Part shown: positions 11,474 to 23,158 of the stretch, piece by piece
Position numbering within the stretch: position 1 is the stretch's first letter
Layout: each line of letters begins with the position of its first letter
NCBI GenBank assembly: GCA_001599815.1
Contig: BCIA01000001.1
Span: 1,368,934 to 1,432,933 of the forward strand
Source of the DNA: Furcasterigmium furcatum
Lineage: Eukaryota; Ascomycota; Sordariomycetes; Glomerellales; Plectosphaerellaceae
Length of the DNA stretch: 64,000 nucleotides
Direction: 5' to 3'
Translations under genes and position numbers: made by a program
The notes under the pieces: model-generated
Told to the model about the DNA's origin: nothing
Seen by the model: only the letters and a program-made list of their open reading frames with translations
Databases searched by the model: none

Positions 11474-14400
11474 ATGTCGGGTATCGCTATTCAATCTCGT
11501 CCCCCGGCCCTCCCGCAATCCCCGGCCTTCGCGTCACCCTCTGGCCCCCTCGGTGAGGCGTACCATGCCAATCAGTACGACGCCGCTGATTCATATCCCG
11601 CTTCAAGACAACGGAGCCGCAACGGCCTCCCTACGGATTCAACTGGCAGCCACGAGCCCCAAATGACGTCCCGCGCAGCCATCGCCAGCCCCGTTCCCGT
11701 TGCATCTGCTTCTCCCGACTTTCGCCCGTCCGAGGACAGGAGACGCAACATGCCGCCCATCGCCCCTCCGAGGACCTCGTCCACCAACCACCCTTCACCC
11801 AGAGAGTCGAGCTCCCGACGACGCGAATACGCCGCCGACAAGTCTACCTCTTCGCCCCGCCGGCACCAGGCTGATTACTCCGAGCTCAATGGAAATGGAA
11901 ATGACCTCGACTACGTAGATGTTCCCTCATCTCGCAGTCGGAGAGCACAGAACGACTCTCCCCACCGGCCGAGTAGCTCCCGCGAGAACAGGGCAGCAGC
12001 ACAGACTACCATTCCCATCCGATCACATGCCCAGCCCCAATCAACTGCGTCTCCGAAGCAGCCCTCTCGCGAGGCCAGCGAAGTCTTGAACAGGGTGATC
12101 GTATCGCAGCCCGAAACAGATATTCAGCGGGAAAAGGAGCGGCTGGCCGAGGCACAGCCCCACGCACAATACGACGATGCCGCTCCCCCTCCCGTTGTTG
12201 GCATGTCCTCGGAGCAGGATGATGGCCGGCGAGGAGGTAGGAGCCGCCACGATCTTACCAAGCGGGAAAAGCAGGTCAAGTTCGGCGACTACATCCTCGG
12301 AAACACCATTGGTGAGGGCGAGTTCGGCAAGGTCAAGCTCGGTTGGAAACAGGATGGTGGCATCCAAGTCGCTATCAAGCTCATCAAGCGCGACAGCGTC
12401 GGCAACAACCCTTCTCGCCTCGCCAAGATCTACCGCGAGATCGCCATCCTCCGCGGTATCTCACACCCCAACATTGTTCGGCTGCACGAGATGGTCGAGA
12501 CGGAAAGGCATATCGGCATCATCCTCGAGTATGCTTCAGGTGGAGAACTCTTCGACTACATATTGAACCACCGCTACCTCAAGGACAACGCCGCCCGCCG
12601 TCTCTTCGCACAGCTCGTCTCCGGCGTGGGCTATCTGCACAAGAAGGGCATCGTCCACCGTGATCTGAAGCTCGAAAACCTGCTTCTTGACCGGAACCGC
12701 AACATCATCATCACCGACTTTGGTTTTGCCAACACTTTCGACGCCGAAGAGGAACTCAGCCAGGAGGAGGAGCTCAACCTGAGTGACCGCGACTTTGTCA
12801 AAAGGATAGGCCTGGACAAGATCAAGGCCAACGGCACACGGAAGGGTGATCTGATGCAGACGAGCTGTGGCAGCCCCTGCTACGCTGCTCCCGAGCTGGT
12901 CGTCAGCGATTCTCTCTACACGGGTCGCAAGGTCGACGTATGGAGCTGTGGTGTCATCTTGGTAGGTCTTTCTGCGTGACAAGTGACCAAGTCATTGTAC
13001 TAATTGAGTGCTTCTAGTATGCCATGCTCGCTGGCTATTTGCCTTTCGACGACGATCCTGCGAACCCTGAGGGCGACAACATCAATCTCCTGTACAAATA
13101 CATCGTCAACACCCCTCTCACCTTCCCCGAATACGTCACGCCACACGCCCGCGACCTTCTCCGCCGAATTCTCGTTCCTAACCCCAGGAAGCGCGCCGAT
13201 CTGTTCGAAGTGGCGCGGCACAGCTGGCTTAGCGAGTACGCGCACGTCGTGGAGTTCATCACAAGCAGCACCACGTCCCCTACCGAGATCCAGAATACTA
13301 CGGTTCCCTCCGAAGACGACAGGCCGTTGGTCGCTCGCAGTGCTTCCGTTCGCGAGCCTTCTAACAAGAGCAAGTCCTCCGGCCCTACGTCTGTCGGTGG
13401 CCTCGCCAACAAGCACGGCAACATCGACCCTGAGGCTGAGGCAGCGAATGCCAAGCAGCAGCAGAAGGATTCGAAGCGCCGCACGGTCCAAGTCGAATAT
13501 GTTGCTCCGACCACGCAGACTCAGCGCGGCGAAGCTGCTGGGCAGTCGCCGAACGGCCGTGGCAAATCCAGGGCTCGCTCTGGCAGTCAAGGTCCTGTCG
13601 AAGTCACCGGAAGTCCTCAGGAGAAGCCCCTGCCCAAGGACCCGCCCGTCAACAAGGACGCCTACAACAGATCCAACCGCCAGGGCACTCGGCCGCCCAG
13701 CGCTTACCGCAACAACATGCCGCCTTCCCGTCCCGGCCGCGATACCAGAGCTACGTCTGACAATGTCTACATGACCGCTGCAGGCACCTCGGGGGCCAGA
13801 CCTCAAACTGGCGGTTCCATGAAGTCTTCCGGGTCTATGGGCCTTGGAAGCGGTGCTCGCGCATCATACGGCCAACCCATCCCTCCATCCCTTGCAGGCA
13901 CCAATGCGCAGGGAAGCATCCAGCAGCCCGAGTCCCAAAGCTTGGGGCATCCCAGTATCGCTCCCATGCCGGCCAAGTTCGCTCGCGTGGCTGGATATCC
14001 GGATCAAGGAAGCGAGGGCAAGCCCCAGACGCCCACCAGCGAGAGCGCCAAGGGCCATCGTCGCTCCAGCACGTTGAGCGACCTTGGGTCCAAGCTACTC
14101 GGACGCAACGGGTCTATGTTCGGTGCTAAGAACAGGAAACGCCCCGAGCAGCGCCCCGAAGAGAAGAACAACCGCAAGTACCCGCCCATCAGCATGTCCA
14201 ACAGCATGGCCATGGGTGGCGGCGACCCGCGGGCCTCGATAGATTCCAGGGCATCCCGGCGGTCGTTCTCTCTGGGCTTCGGCAAGAAGCGGAGCGGTAG
14301 TATCTCCGAGTCTCAGGCGTCGCAGGAGAAGCCTAACCGTCGGTTCTCTCTCATTCCGCAATCGCTGTCCAAAGCCATGGGTATGAACAAGGATGTCGGT

Positions 14401-14958
14401 ACGCCCCCTTCCGAGATGCAGTCCCAGCAGGATCTTCCGATTCAAGACCCTCCCGAGGTGGACGAGCGTGGCCGATACATTGAGCGCCCCTCGCAATCGC
14501 GCGGCCAGTCGAGAGGTCAAGCTGGCTACTTTGACGGCGCCGACTACGACGCAAGCTACGCGCTTGAGCAGCAGTACTCAAATTCGAGCCCTCAGCTACA
14601 GCAGCACCAGCGCCAGCCTTCGATGCAGTACGGTAGACAAAACAACGCGATCCCCCCGCACATGCAGCAGGAGGCGGGTTTCCAGACCGGCTCGGATTCT
14701 TCCCTGGACAACCAAAATGCGCGCCACCAGAACAATGTGCCATATCAAGCTGGTGGTTTCGCGGAATCGGATGGGTATGACGGTCGCAGACTCGGCGGAA
14801 ACGACAACCGCAAGTTCTTGCAGAAGAACAAGCGGTTCACGGACGCGTACGACCAGGACGCGTACCATCGCGGCCACGAGGGTAGCAGTGGCGCGGCCAA
14901 GAGGGTCATGGACTTCTTCCGGCGGCGTGGCAAGGCGAGAGGCGGCGAAGAGAGGTAG
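11474..14958 (+). CDS. KIN4/KfsA-type serine/threonine protein kinase, 2 exons, 1142 aa
   Basis: Exon 1 is 11474-12961, exon 2 is 13018-14958, with a 56-nt GT-AG intron inside the catalytic domain (GVIL|YAML). Residues 1-265 are disordered and rich in Ser/Pro/Arg. The kinase domain spans about 270-570: glycine loop GEGEFGKV (about 280), VAIK lysine (about 301), catalytic loop HRDLKLEN (about 394), DFGF (about 414) and APE (about 471). Between DFG and APE is an enlarged acidic activation segment (AEEELSQEEELNLSDRDF), a trait of the fungal Kin4/Frk1/KfsA group within the CAMK/Snf1-like kinases. The C-terminal 570 residues are low-complexity Ser/Gln/Arg-rich, ending in a basic amphipathic motif KRVMDFFRRRGKAR that could bind membrane or spindle-pole sites. 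In yeast Kin4 restrains mitotic exit when the spindle is mispositioned; in Aspergillus KfsA affects septation. Assignment within the group is by motif recognition. Confidence 0.9.
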
Positions 14959-15746
14959 AAGGCTCTCGACCAACCGCGACTCTCCCTGTGTCACCCACGA
15001 GGTCCCAAGCCGCTGTGCAGTTCCCAGGAATCGCAAGTGAGCCTTGGACCCTACCGGCGTATCATCGATGGCTGAGCACATCGATCATCGACTTCTCACC
15101 TCATACCCAGGCCTTGTACGACTTGTAATCATGCGAATAGCACACGGGATTTCCGGTGAACAACAACTTCTTTTTCAGCAACGCAGCTTGGCCAAGCTGC
15201 GCGTGCGTTGAGGCAGATCGACCTTCCCACATCTACCACACTAATACAGTCCGAAGAGGAGGATCCAAGGCTGCTTCACGGAGAGCCAAGACGGAAAGGT
15301 GGTACAGGAGATTGCTACACGAACATCGGTCGGATCTTTTGATGCTTGTGTTCCGGCTCATCGCTCTACGGTGGCTGGGTTTCGCGTTCGTGCGGAGATT
15401 GGAAATTGCAGGTCAGGGGCTCACCGCAGCCCGGCTTTGAAGACCATCTCCGCAAGAGAGGACGCGACCACAAAAGCTTCAGAAGAGACGACAGAGATAT
15501 TCAGTTGTTAGCTGCTCGCATCATCACCGAGGAACACCTCGAGACAGAAACGAAACGGACAGATGGAGAGGCAATGGCACGTAAGCGTCCCAGCTCAAGG
15601 CGTCACGGAGTTGCGAAGAGATTCTGCATGTGGGATTAGAGTATATTGTAAATGGATCAGGCAGGCCGGTTGGCCATCAATTCTTGTGAAGTAATGTGGT
15701 GGTGATATCATGATAGTCTTTGTTTGGCGCTACTTCAGCTGGTATA
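14959..15746. other. Convergent 3' intergenic region (kinase/ROK1)
   Basis: This 788-bp gap separates two convergent genes and should contain both 3' UTRs and poly(A) sites. No ORF of note. A-rich stretches suited to polyadenylation occur near 15150-15180 on plus; the DNA immediately 3' of the ROK1 stop (about 15640-15740) is AT-rich. Confidence 0.5.
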
Positions 15747-17891
15747 TCAATCGTCAATCCCACCCCATTCACCGCCATCACCACCCTCTCTCGAGGCCCT
15801 CTTCGCCTCCATCTTCCGCTTCTTGCTACCCTCGATCGCGGCCTGGCGGTTATTCTCCCTCCGCCTCTCCCACCCGCTCTGGGACGTAATCGTCGCCCCC
15901 CTGCCTCCGGTGCGACGCGACTCGACGCCCCTTTCGCGCAGCTTCTTCCTGTCATCCTTGGAAACATCCGGCAACGCGTCCAGCAACCACGGCTGGACGG
16001 CGGCATCGTCTCCGTCGCGGCCGGCCTGGCGGTCGCTCTGGGCGATGACGTTGGCGACGGTCTTGGCGTAGGGGATGTCGTCCTTTGTGTAGAATGTGAC
16101 GGCGACGCCGCCCTCACGGCCGGCCCTGCCCGTGCGGCCGGCGCGGTGGACGTAGGCGGCCGCCGAGCCGGGGATGTCGTAGTTGACGATTCCGTTCACG
16201 CCAGCGAAGTCAACACCACGAGCGAGGACGTCGGTGGTGATGAGGACCCAGATATCGCCGGCGCGGAAGCGGCGCATGATGCTCGCGCGGGTAGCGGAGG
16301 GGAGGGCGCTATGGAGGGCTGCGATGCGGGAGGGGCCGCCGGCGGAGAGGGGGATGTCGTACTTGAGCTCGGATTCGAGGGCCGTAGCGCGGGGGATGGT
16401 CTGGGTGAAGACGAGGAAGGGGGGGCGGAGTGGGGGACCGGTCGCGTCGGCGGAGTTGGGATGGAGGAGCTGGCGGAGGGCGAGGAGCTTGCCGGGCTCG
16501 GAGGCGGTGTAGACGAGCTTGTGGGTGATGTTGGGGACGGCGGTGTCTTTGAGGCCGACGACGAGGCGGAAGAGGGGCGCGGAGCGGGAGGAGAGGAGGG
16601 AGGTCGCGAGGGTCTCGATGTTGGACCCCATGGTGGCGGACCAGAATGAGGTTCGCAGGGAGGGGGAGGTGCAGGCGGACATGACGCCCTGGGTGGCTGC
16701 GCGGAAGAGGGGGTCGAGGAGGACATCGGCCTCGTCGAGGACGAGGGAGCGGACGGTTGGTAGCGTCTTGCGGGTTTTGGAGGCCGAGGTGAGGTAACGG
16801 TGCAGGAGGGCTGGTGTGGTGACGAGGATATCGGCCTTCGTGGACGGCTTGGTGGACGGCTTGGTTGTGTCGTCTGGGACGTCCGACTGGTCTCCATCTT
16901 CCTGCTCCGACTCCTCTTGGACTTCTTCAGCCTCGTCATCGGAGGCATCTGCGTCCTCCTCCACCGGGATAACCTCTTCCTGTTCTGCTGGTAGGTTCGT
17001 GCGTTTCCCAAAGCCAGCGATCTTGACGCTTGTGCCCAGGGCCAGCTTGCGCCCCTCGTTGACGATCTGGAAGACGAGCTCCCGCGTCGGCGCAATAATG
17101 ACCGTAGTCAACTGTGGCTCGGCCGTGTCCCCCTGTGTCTCCCTCTCGCGCAGAGTGGCGTCGATCGCCGGAACGAGGAAACTGATCGTCTTCCCGCTCC
17201 CTGTCGGCGCGACGGCCAGAAGATCCACCCCGCTCTTGTAATCCCCTACATCGCCCTTGTTCGAGGCCTTCTTCAGCGCGAGTGCCGGGCGCAGTAGCAG
17301 GGGCAGGGCGCCGAGCTGGATTTCCGTGGGAACACGGTAGCGCTCGTGGTGCAGGTTTGCGGCGAGCTTCTCGGGGATGCCGTAGACGGTGCGCAGTTCT
17401 TGGAAAGAGTTGAGGGGTTGGGTGTGAACTTGAAGCGGCTCCTCCTTGACCTCGACGGCCTTCTTCTTCTTCTTGCTCTTGGTGACCTTGGGCTCCTTGC
17501 GCCGGCCGGAGAGGAGGGTCACCTTGAGGCGGTGGGAGCGGAGAAGCTGGCGGCAGTCGTCTTCGCTGAGGAGCTTGGGTTTCTTGACGGGGGCAGTCGG
17601 GACGGCCTCCGCTGTAGTCGACTCGTCTACTGCGTCGGCGTCTTCTTCGTCCTTGGCATCCTTCTTCGGCGCGAAAAAGTCGACCTCGGGGAGGTCAGAC
17701 CCTTCATCGAGCTCCGGCTCGTCCTTGGGACGCTTTCGCTTGCTGCCCCGCGACGGTCGCACTTCGTCGTGGAAGAGCTGGGGATGTGTCTGGTTTCCCG
17801 CGGACGGGAGATTTGTCGGGCTCTTGCCGGGCCGATTGGCACCCTTCGCAGGCGCTTTGATGCCGCGGGAGAGCACCTTGAGGATATCCAT
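15747..17891 (-). CDS. ROK1: DEAD-box ATP-dependent RNA helicase ROK1, intronless, 714 aa
   Basis: The N-terminus MDILKVLSRG is the hallmark start of fungal ROK1. A basic/acidic leader (about 40-150) includes nuclear-localisation-like KRKRPK and KSKKKKK runs. Helicase motifs in order: Q motif PTEIQ (about 188), motif I APTGSGKT (about 228-235), Ia PTREL (268-272), II DEAD (386-389), III SAT (418-420), IV FLVFTQT (about 492), V TTDVLARGVDF (552-562), VI HRAGRTGR (582-589). The C-tail is basic (GSKKRKMEAKRASREG). ROK1 is a nucleolar helicase required for early pre-18S processing and release of a snoRNA from pre-40S particles. An acidic insertion of about 40 residues (305-345, EED/SDDEAEE-type) lies between Ia and II. 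GWT1 follows upstream on the same strand, 306 bp away. Confidence 0.93.
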   Translation of the reverse strand: MDILKVLSRGIKAPAKGANRPGKSPTNLPSAGNQTHPQLFHDEVRPSRGSKRKRPKDEPELDEGSDLPEVDFFAPKKDAKDEEDADAVDESTTAEAVPTAPVKKPKLLSEDDCRQLLRSHRLKVTLLSGRRKEPKVTKSKKKKKAVEVKEEPLQVHTQPLNSFQELRTVYGIPEKLAANLHHERYRVPTEIQLGALPLLLRPALALKKASNKGDVGDYKSGVDLLAVAPTGSGKTISFLVPAIDATLRERETQGDTAEPQLTTVIIAPTRELVFQIVNEGRKLALGTSVKIAGFGKRTNLPAEQEEVIPVEEDADASDDEAEEVQEESEQEDGDQSDVPDDTTKPSTKPSTKADILVTTPALLHRYLTSASKTRKTLPTVRSLVLDEADVLLDPLFRAATQGVMSACTSPSLRTSFWSATMGSNIETLATSLLSSRSAPLFRLVVGLKDTAVPNITHKLVYTASEPGKLLALRQLLHPNSADATGPPLRPPFLVFTQTIPRATALESELKYDIPLSAGGPSRIAALHSALPSATRASIMRRFRAGDIWVLITTDVLARGVDFAGVNGIVNYDIPGSAAAYVHRAGRTGRAGREGGVAVTFYTKDDIPYAKTVANVIAQSDRQAGRDGDDAAVQPWLLDALPDVSKDDRKKLRERGVESRRTGGRGATITSQSGWERRRENNRQAAIEGSKKRKMEAKRASREGGDGGEWGGIDD

Positions 17892-18197
17892 GTTTGTCTG
17901 GTTGGTACGCCGGGACTTTTTCTGCTGAACGTCGACTTCCTGAAATTTTTAGGGGACCCAGCACAGTAATCACACGGTGCTATCAACACTGTATTTACTA
18001 ACAGCCGGTGGCTGACGTCCGTGCGCACATCTACTAGTCCCGGCTTCTGGCGAATGGCCTCTCTCAGGGGCTCAGGGGCTCACGAATCCGGACTTGTCGA
18101 GATACCAACCCATGTTAAAGCCATTTCTCAAAGGCATGGATCCAAATTGATAAAAGCGATCCAAATTCTGTCTATTATTCATGCTCATGCAGCTTTT

Positions 18198-19885
18198 CTA
18201 GAGCTTGATGCTGATGTCATAGGCGTCCAATGCAATCGCCACGGCGGTGATTGTCCCGCTGTACGCCACCAGGATGGCCATCGTGACCCCGGGCCCGACA
18301 TCTAACGTCGGCACCGTCATGTTTACGAGCCCTGTCATCAGGTTAGCGATCAGGAACACGGCCAGTCCGTTGCGGTTGTAGGCCCGCATCGCCCTGCTGG
18401 TCGCAGTCTGGTAGGCCTCCTTCTCGGCTCGGGCGTCCGCCGCTTGGTAGAACGACGGGAAGAAGACCGTGTCGACAACGGCGTACAGGAGGAGCTGGAA
18501 TGTGTTGAAGGCGGCCACCCAGAGAATGTAAGGCAGGTTGGCGAGGCGGCGGGAGACGGAAAGACCGTCGCCGTAGTTGTAGTTTGTTGTGAAGAAGTAC
18601 AGGCCACTCCACACGGCGCACCACACGGCCATGGTCATGAGGAGGGTGGTGCGCTGGGTATTGGGGCTGGCGTTGCTGTGCGGATTGATATTCCGCGGCA
18701 GGATGTACATGCCAGTGTCCTGACCCGCAAGGAAGATGGCCAGGTACCCGAAAAAGCTGAAAATGCCCTCGCGGTTGGCAGAGATGAGATCCGTCCGCGG
18801 GGCAGTCAGAATGTACGCCTTCAGGTCGGTGCTCTCCAGGACAACCTGGTAGCCGACACCCAGCAGGACGGCGAGGGCGGCATAACTCGGGATGACCTTC
18901 AGGGCTGACTGGAAGAGGGCGACAAAGGGCGGAAGAAAGCCGAGGGTGAAGAAGAAGTTCCAGTGGACGCCGTACTCGGTGACGTGCTCGGCGTACTCCA
19001 AGCCCTTGACGCTCAGGAGGCGAACAAGGCCGAGGATGAGGAGGGGCACCGAATGGCGGAGCGAGGTGAGCAATCGCTGGCCGAGGGGTGTGCTGCGTGC
19101 CGCGGCGCGTTCTTTGAGGACGGGGCGGGCAGCGACGACGCCTGCAGAGAAAACGAAGGACCCGACGCCCATGTCCATCAAAGAGGTCCCCCACGTCTCG
19201 ACCTTGGCGAAGCGGCGGGGGAAGAGGTGGAAGTCGACGGCGAGGATGGCGAGGCAGGTGACGGCGAGCATGCCGCCGCGGTAATGGGTGATGAAGGGCT
19301 TGGTGGACAGGGAGGAAAGCGGGCCGTCCGGGACGGCCGCGGCGGGAGCTCGTGCTTTCGCATTGGGGGGGACGGCAGGCTTCTTGCGCGGGGCGCCGAG
19401 GTTCGTAGGGAGGATGTAGACCAGCGCGACCGGGCTGAGGAGCAAGAGGTAGAGGAACAGCGGAATGCTGGCGTATAGCGTGGTCGAGAGGAGGAGGGGA
19501 ACGACGTTGAGGGCGTAGTCGAGGAGGAAGGCGAAGGCCCCGTTCGTCTTGAAGAACGAGTGGCGCGCCTGGAGGGCAGACCAGAGGATCAGGGCAACCT
19601 GTGAAGAAGCGCCATGTCAGCCATGAGAGTTAGATGACGGGGTTGCCTCCCTTGCAGAGAAAGAAAGGCAGTGTTGCGGCGAGGCAGGTTGGCCCAGAGC
19701 CCGGCGCGAGGCTAGGCCGGCGCATGCTGATGCCAGACAAAGAGGGCGCGTGGAGGGGAGAGGAGGGAGGGAGGTCGTACCGGCGCGATGGAAATGACGA
19801 GGTTGATTTCGCCGACGGAGCCGCCCGAGAGGTTCGAGACGAAGTCCTCTTTGAGCTGCTTGTAGCTCGGAGATGAGTCGGCCAT
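18198..19885 (-). CDS. GWT1: GPI-anchored wall transfer protein 1 (inositol acyltransferase), 2 exons, 501 aa
   Basis: Exon 1 is 19885-19781 (35 codons, starting MADSSPSYKQLKEDFVSNLSGGS), exon 2 is 19598-18198; the intron of 182 nt is long for this locus, GT-AG, phase 0 (ISIAP|VALILW). GWT1/PIG-W is a multispanning ER membrane enzyme that acylates the inositol of GlcN-PI during GPI-anchor assembly; it is the target of the antifungal manogepix. Supporting pieces are the conserved luminal start SNLTGxS-like motif, about a dozen hydrophobic segments in exon 2, and the block THYRGGMLAVTCLAILAVDF followed by FPRRFAKVETWGTSLMDMGVGSFVFS, which is characteristic of the family. Length agrees with other filamentous fungi (about 490-510 aa). 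Confidence 0.93.
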
Positions 19886-21414
19886 GGTGCTATGCTGTCT
19901 GGGCTGAAAGGTCTACGGCAGCTGGTGGGTGTCTCGGGACATGGCTCGTCTTTGTGCTGGCTGGTGTCTTGCGCGATGCAGGCGTCCGTGGAGATGTCTG
20001 TCTGAAAGAGGCGGTGGCCACAGGAAGACAGTCTGGCCCGAATGGAGTGGCGGGTGACGTGGTGAATCAGCCCAGGCAGCCTTGGTGGCGGGCTCAGGTA
20101 AAGGACAGGTCGGCGCGAGGTTATGGTGGTGGAGATGTTGACAAGTGACGACGTGGAAGTTGAGCTTCCCGCCAGATGGAAGCTCCAGCGAAGCTTTCCC
20201 GTCAAAAACCGGGTCCCAACCGGGCAGCATGGCCAATGATGCCCCGCCGTTCAGCTACGGACAGGGTTTCCTGCCAACCGGGGCTCCCTAGCCTGTGCGT
20301 TCGGGAGGCTTCCAGTGGTTTCAGCGGGCGCGGACCCCTGTGCCATGCTGGTGGGAATCCTACCCTCCCCAAAAACGCCAGCTAAGCAAAATGTGGCTGC
20401 CCGTCTCGCGCCGCATCCCAGGCAGCTGGACCACTTCTAAAGCTCACCCGCTGTAAGTAACCTGGAACCTTCACTCAAACCTTCAAACCAACTCAAACCA
20501 ACTCAAACCACCAACCATCTCCGGGCCCACGACCGGACTTCGTCTTCGGGACCGACCATCGCAATTTCGACAAAGCCCAAACTCCCGGATAGGCAGGAAC
20601 GCCGTTGGCAGTGACAATGACAGCCCGAGCCGGCCGTTCCCAGCACACGAGAGTCCCTCCCTCCTCGGTGCTAGTGCGGCGGTTGTGGGTTTGGACCTTG
20701 GACGCGGTGACGACTCATGACACGGATACGGGCCATTCCTTTGTTCTCGATGCAGGCATTCCCGGTCATCTCTGCAGATTGCTTGCTCCCCACGGTGCCC
20801 GGCTGCGACACCGCCCCGGCCGTGGGTGGCCCGAGACAGCCATCTTCTTTGTTCTCCTGCCCTCCCCCCCCCAGACCGCAACCGCGCCTTTGTCGTGTGA
20901 GAGATGACCACCACTGGGCCAACTGGCCACTTACTCGCGCTTTGCAGTGCTGCTCCTTTGACTGCCCATCTAGCTAGTCGTAGTCCTTTCATTTCCACCG
21001 TCACCGGCGGCACTTAGGGGTGGCACATCTCTCTCGTCACACACAGTCTTCCTACCTCTTCCGCATAGTGCCCGAGAAACCTGATTACACTGACCGTCCA
21101 TACCTAGGAGAGCACGGCACAGGAAAGGAGAGGAAGCGAGAAGAGCCTGCTTTCTTGGTGCCATCACTCCTTGAAAGAAAAGTGTCTGTCCAGATATACC
21201 TCCGCCGTCTTGCCCTCCCGCCGGCCTTCCCTCTCACTCTGCTCTCCCTCCCTTCCCAGAGATCCGGTCCAGCTCCGTCAACTTACATTCCAGTCTCCCG
21301 CCTTGGCCCCGCGTCTCGTCTCTTGAGAATCTTCAGTCCTCAAAATAGGTCTGGCTCTCACTTCACCCCAGCTCACAGCCACATCTACCGTCCCCCACAA
21401 CACGCGACACCACC
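19886..21414. promoter_or_regulatory. Divergent intergenic region between GWT1 and the BTB-like gene
   Basis: These 1.5 kb must hold the GWT1 promoter (left part) and that of the BTB-like gene. From about 21030 to 21414 the plus strand is CT-rich with CTCCCTCCC and CACCCCAGC runs, consistent with the leader of the rightward gene. A short tandem of CAACTCAAAC units occurs near 20480-20515. No coding sequence is supported. Confidence 0.45.
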
Positions 21415-22713
21415 ATGGCCACCACTCCCATGGATGAGCGGCCGCGCTTGAGCCTCAAGCCACTCTGGGCTCCTCAGTTCAACCTAGGCGTCTTCCCGGG
21501 TTCGCCCCTGAAGCCCACCCGGGGTCACATCTACGCCCCATCACCAAGGTCACCGAAGGCCCTGCCCACGCCTGTCCTGCCGTCGGCGTCTCACGAGGGG
21601 TCGATGAGACAACATGAGCGAGCTCTAGTAGAGCGCCTTGACCAGAGGATCCACCAGTCGAGGGAGGGCAGTGAGATATCTCCCGCAGGCTCGGCCCCGG
21701 TGTCGAGGCCTCTTTCACCCATCGGAGAGGGCCACACAGCAGCCAGCCAGAGGGCACCGTCCATCTCCATGTCCATCCCCAGCGCTGGCAGACACGTCCC
21801 GCCTCCTCCAACACCAGCCTCGCCCGCCACCACTTTCCCTAGACGGCAAACCCTTGTGGCAGAGACCCGTTCCATGCTCCTTGCTGGTCTGGGCGAGGAT
21901 GCTGAGCGACGCCAGTCTGCCCCCATCCACAGGAGCCCCATCGAGGCAAAGAAGATGCAGCAGGCCATGATGCTCGAGCAGCTCAGGGCATGGGGCAGCG
22001 TCTACCACGGCGACACAAAGTCAGCAGATGTCTTCGTGCAGGCAGTGTCCCTCCGCAACTCCTCGGACCAAAGCAGCAACTGCTCGGAAGCATCCAACTC
22101 GGCCGCCTCCTCGCCCCAGCTTCAGGGCAAGCACGTCACGGTACGAGCGCGCGTGCGTCCCAGGGACATCGAACGCAAGCCCTTCCTCATACAGCGCGAA
22201 TTCGACGTTGACGAACTGCGATCAACGATCCCCGATCCCTTGCCCAGTGGCTATGTGCCGCCATCACCCATCGCCGTCGCCAGGACGCCTACGCTTCAGG
22301 TTCGGCAGCGTTCGCCGTTGTCCAGCCACCCTCCCAGGCGTCGTTCCAGCAGCGCCAGACACGGTCTGCTGCCATCTGGCCATGGACTCAGGCCGGGATC
22401 GAGTGTTGACGCTCGAGCTCTGATGCGTGGCACCAACGCCATGCCCATGCGTGAGTATATAACCCGCCATCTTCATATTTCAGCTTCCTGACTGACTCCC
22501 CCAGACATCGAGTATGCCCGTGCCCATGTGCCGGTCTTGGCAGCACTCATGGTCTCCGGTCACGTCCGCGAAGGGGACGTGATCGACATACCCTTGCCTC
22601 GCCCCGAGGCATGGCGCGCCACGGTGGCATACATCTACACCGGCCAAGACGACCTGACCGAGGCGGTCAGGCAGAACATCACCTATCTCGCAGGAAAACT
22701 CCCGCCAGTTTAA
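21415..22713 (+). CDS. BTB/POZ-like domain protein with long disordered N-terminus, 2 exons, 414 aa
   Basis: Exon 1 is 21415-22450, exon 2 is 22505-22713; the 54-nt GT-AG intron splits a histidine codon (MPM|H|IEYARAHVPVLAALM). Residues 1-180 are Pro/Ser-rich and disordered. A more structured stretch follows (about 180-210, KKMQQAMMLEQLRAWGSVYHGD). The last 70 residues contain PVLAALMVSGHVREGDVIDIPLPRP...TVAYIYTGQDDL, which reads like the core of a BTB/POZ fold (SGxxxEG, YIYTG). Related fungal proteins are sometimes annotated Clp1-like (clampless) after a basidiomycete mating regulator; I recall that label only loosely. BTB domains mediate dimerisation or Cullin-3 contact; the role here is unknown. 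The start codon sits in a good context (CACCATGGCC). Confidence 0.8.
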
Positions 22714-23040
22714 TGAATTCACGATACCAGGAGACGCCTTATTTTACCACGATATCCGAGAAAAAGCATCGCGCAGACGGGTTTTCTAATTCTTCCCCCA
22801 TTTCATGTAATTTCATTATCTCTTCTCGAGCCGAGTCTCACTTCATCAGCGTCTGCTCAAAAATGGAAAATCCTCCTTTCGATTCTTAGTACAGGGCACC
22901 CAGCCCGCTCAAGCTCATCGTTACATGCGCCTCATGCGGGCTTGGCAAATCTCATTCAGCGGAGGACAAAGGCACATGTAGTCTGGCTAGCTTTAGGTGA
23001 CGTAAAACCAACATGACTACCTCACCCAACACAACCCCGG

Positions 23041-23158
23041 AGGCCACTCCGGTCGTCGGTCGTGGCCTGTTCTCTCTTACTGCGGATAAAGATATTAGCA
23101 GCGCCGTGGGCTGAACTCTAATGATCGTTAAACAAGGGGTTCGATCCTGGCGTGGCCT
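23041..23158 (+). pseudogene. Possible degenerate tRNA-like sequence
   Basis: AGGCCAC (23041-23047) pairs perfectly with GTGGCCT (23152-23158). The 17 nt directly before the latter have T-arm geometry, with the loop TTCGATC preceded by GG (GGTTCGATCC, 23138-23147). However the T-stem pairs poorly, there is no good A box, and the 118-nt length would require an intron. At best a decayed tRNA or tRNA-derived element. Confidence 0.2.

Noticed and set aside
13000..13806. 268-aa open frame antisense to the kinase
   Set aside because: Shadow of the kinase's second exon; Arg/Leu-rich nonsense.
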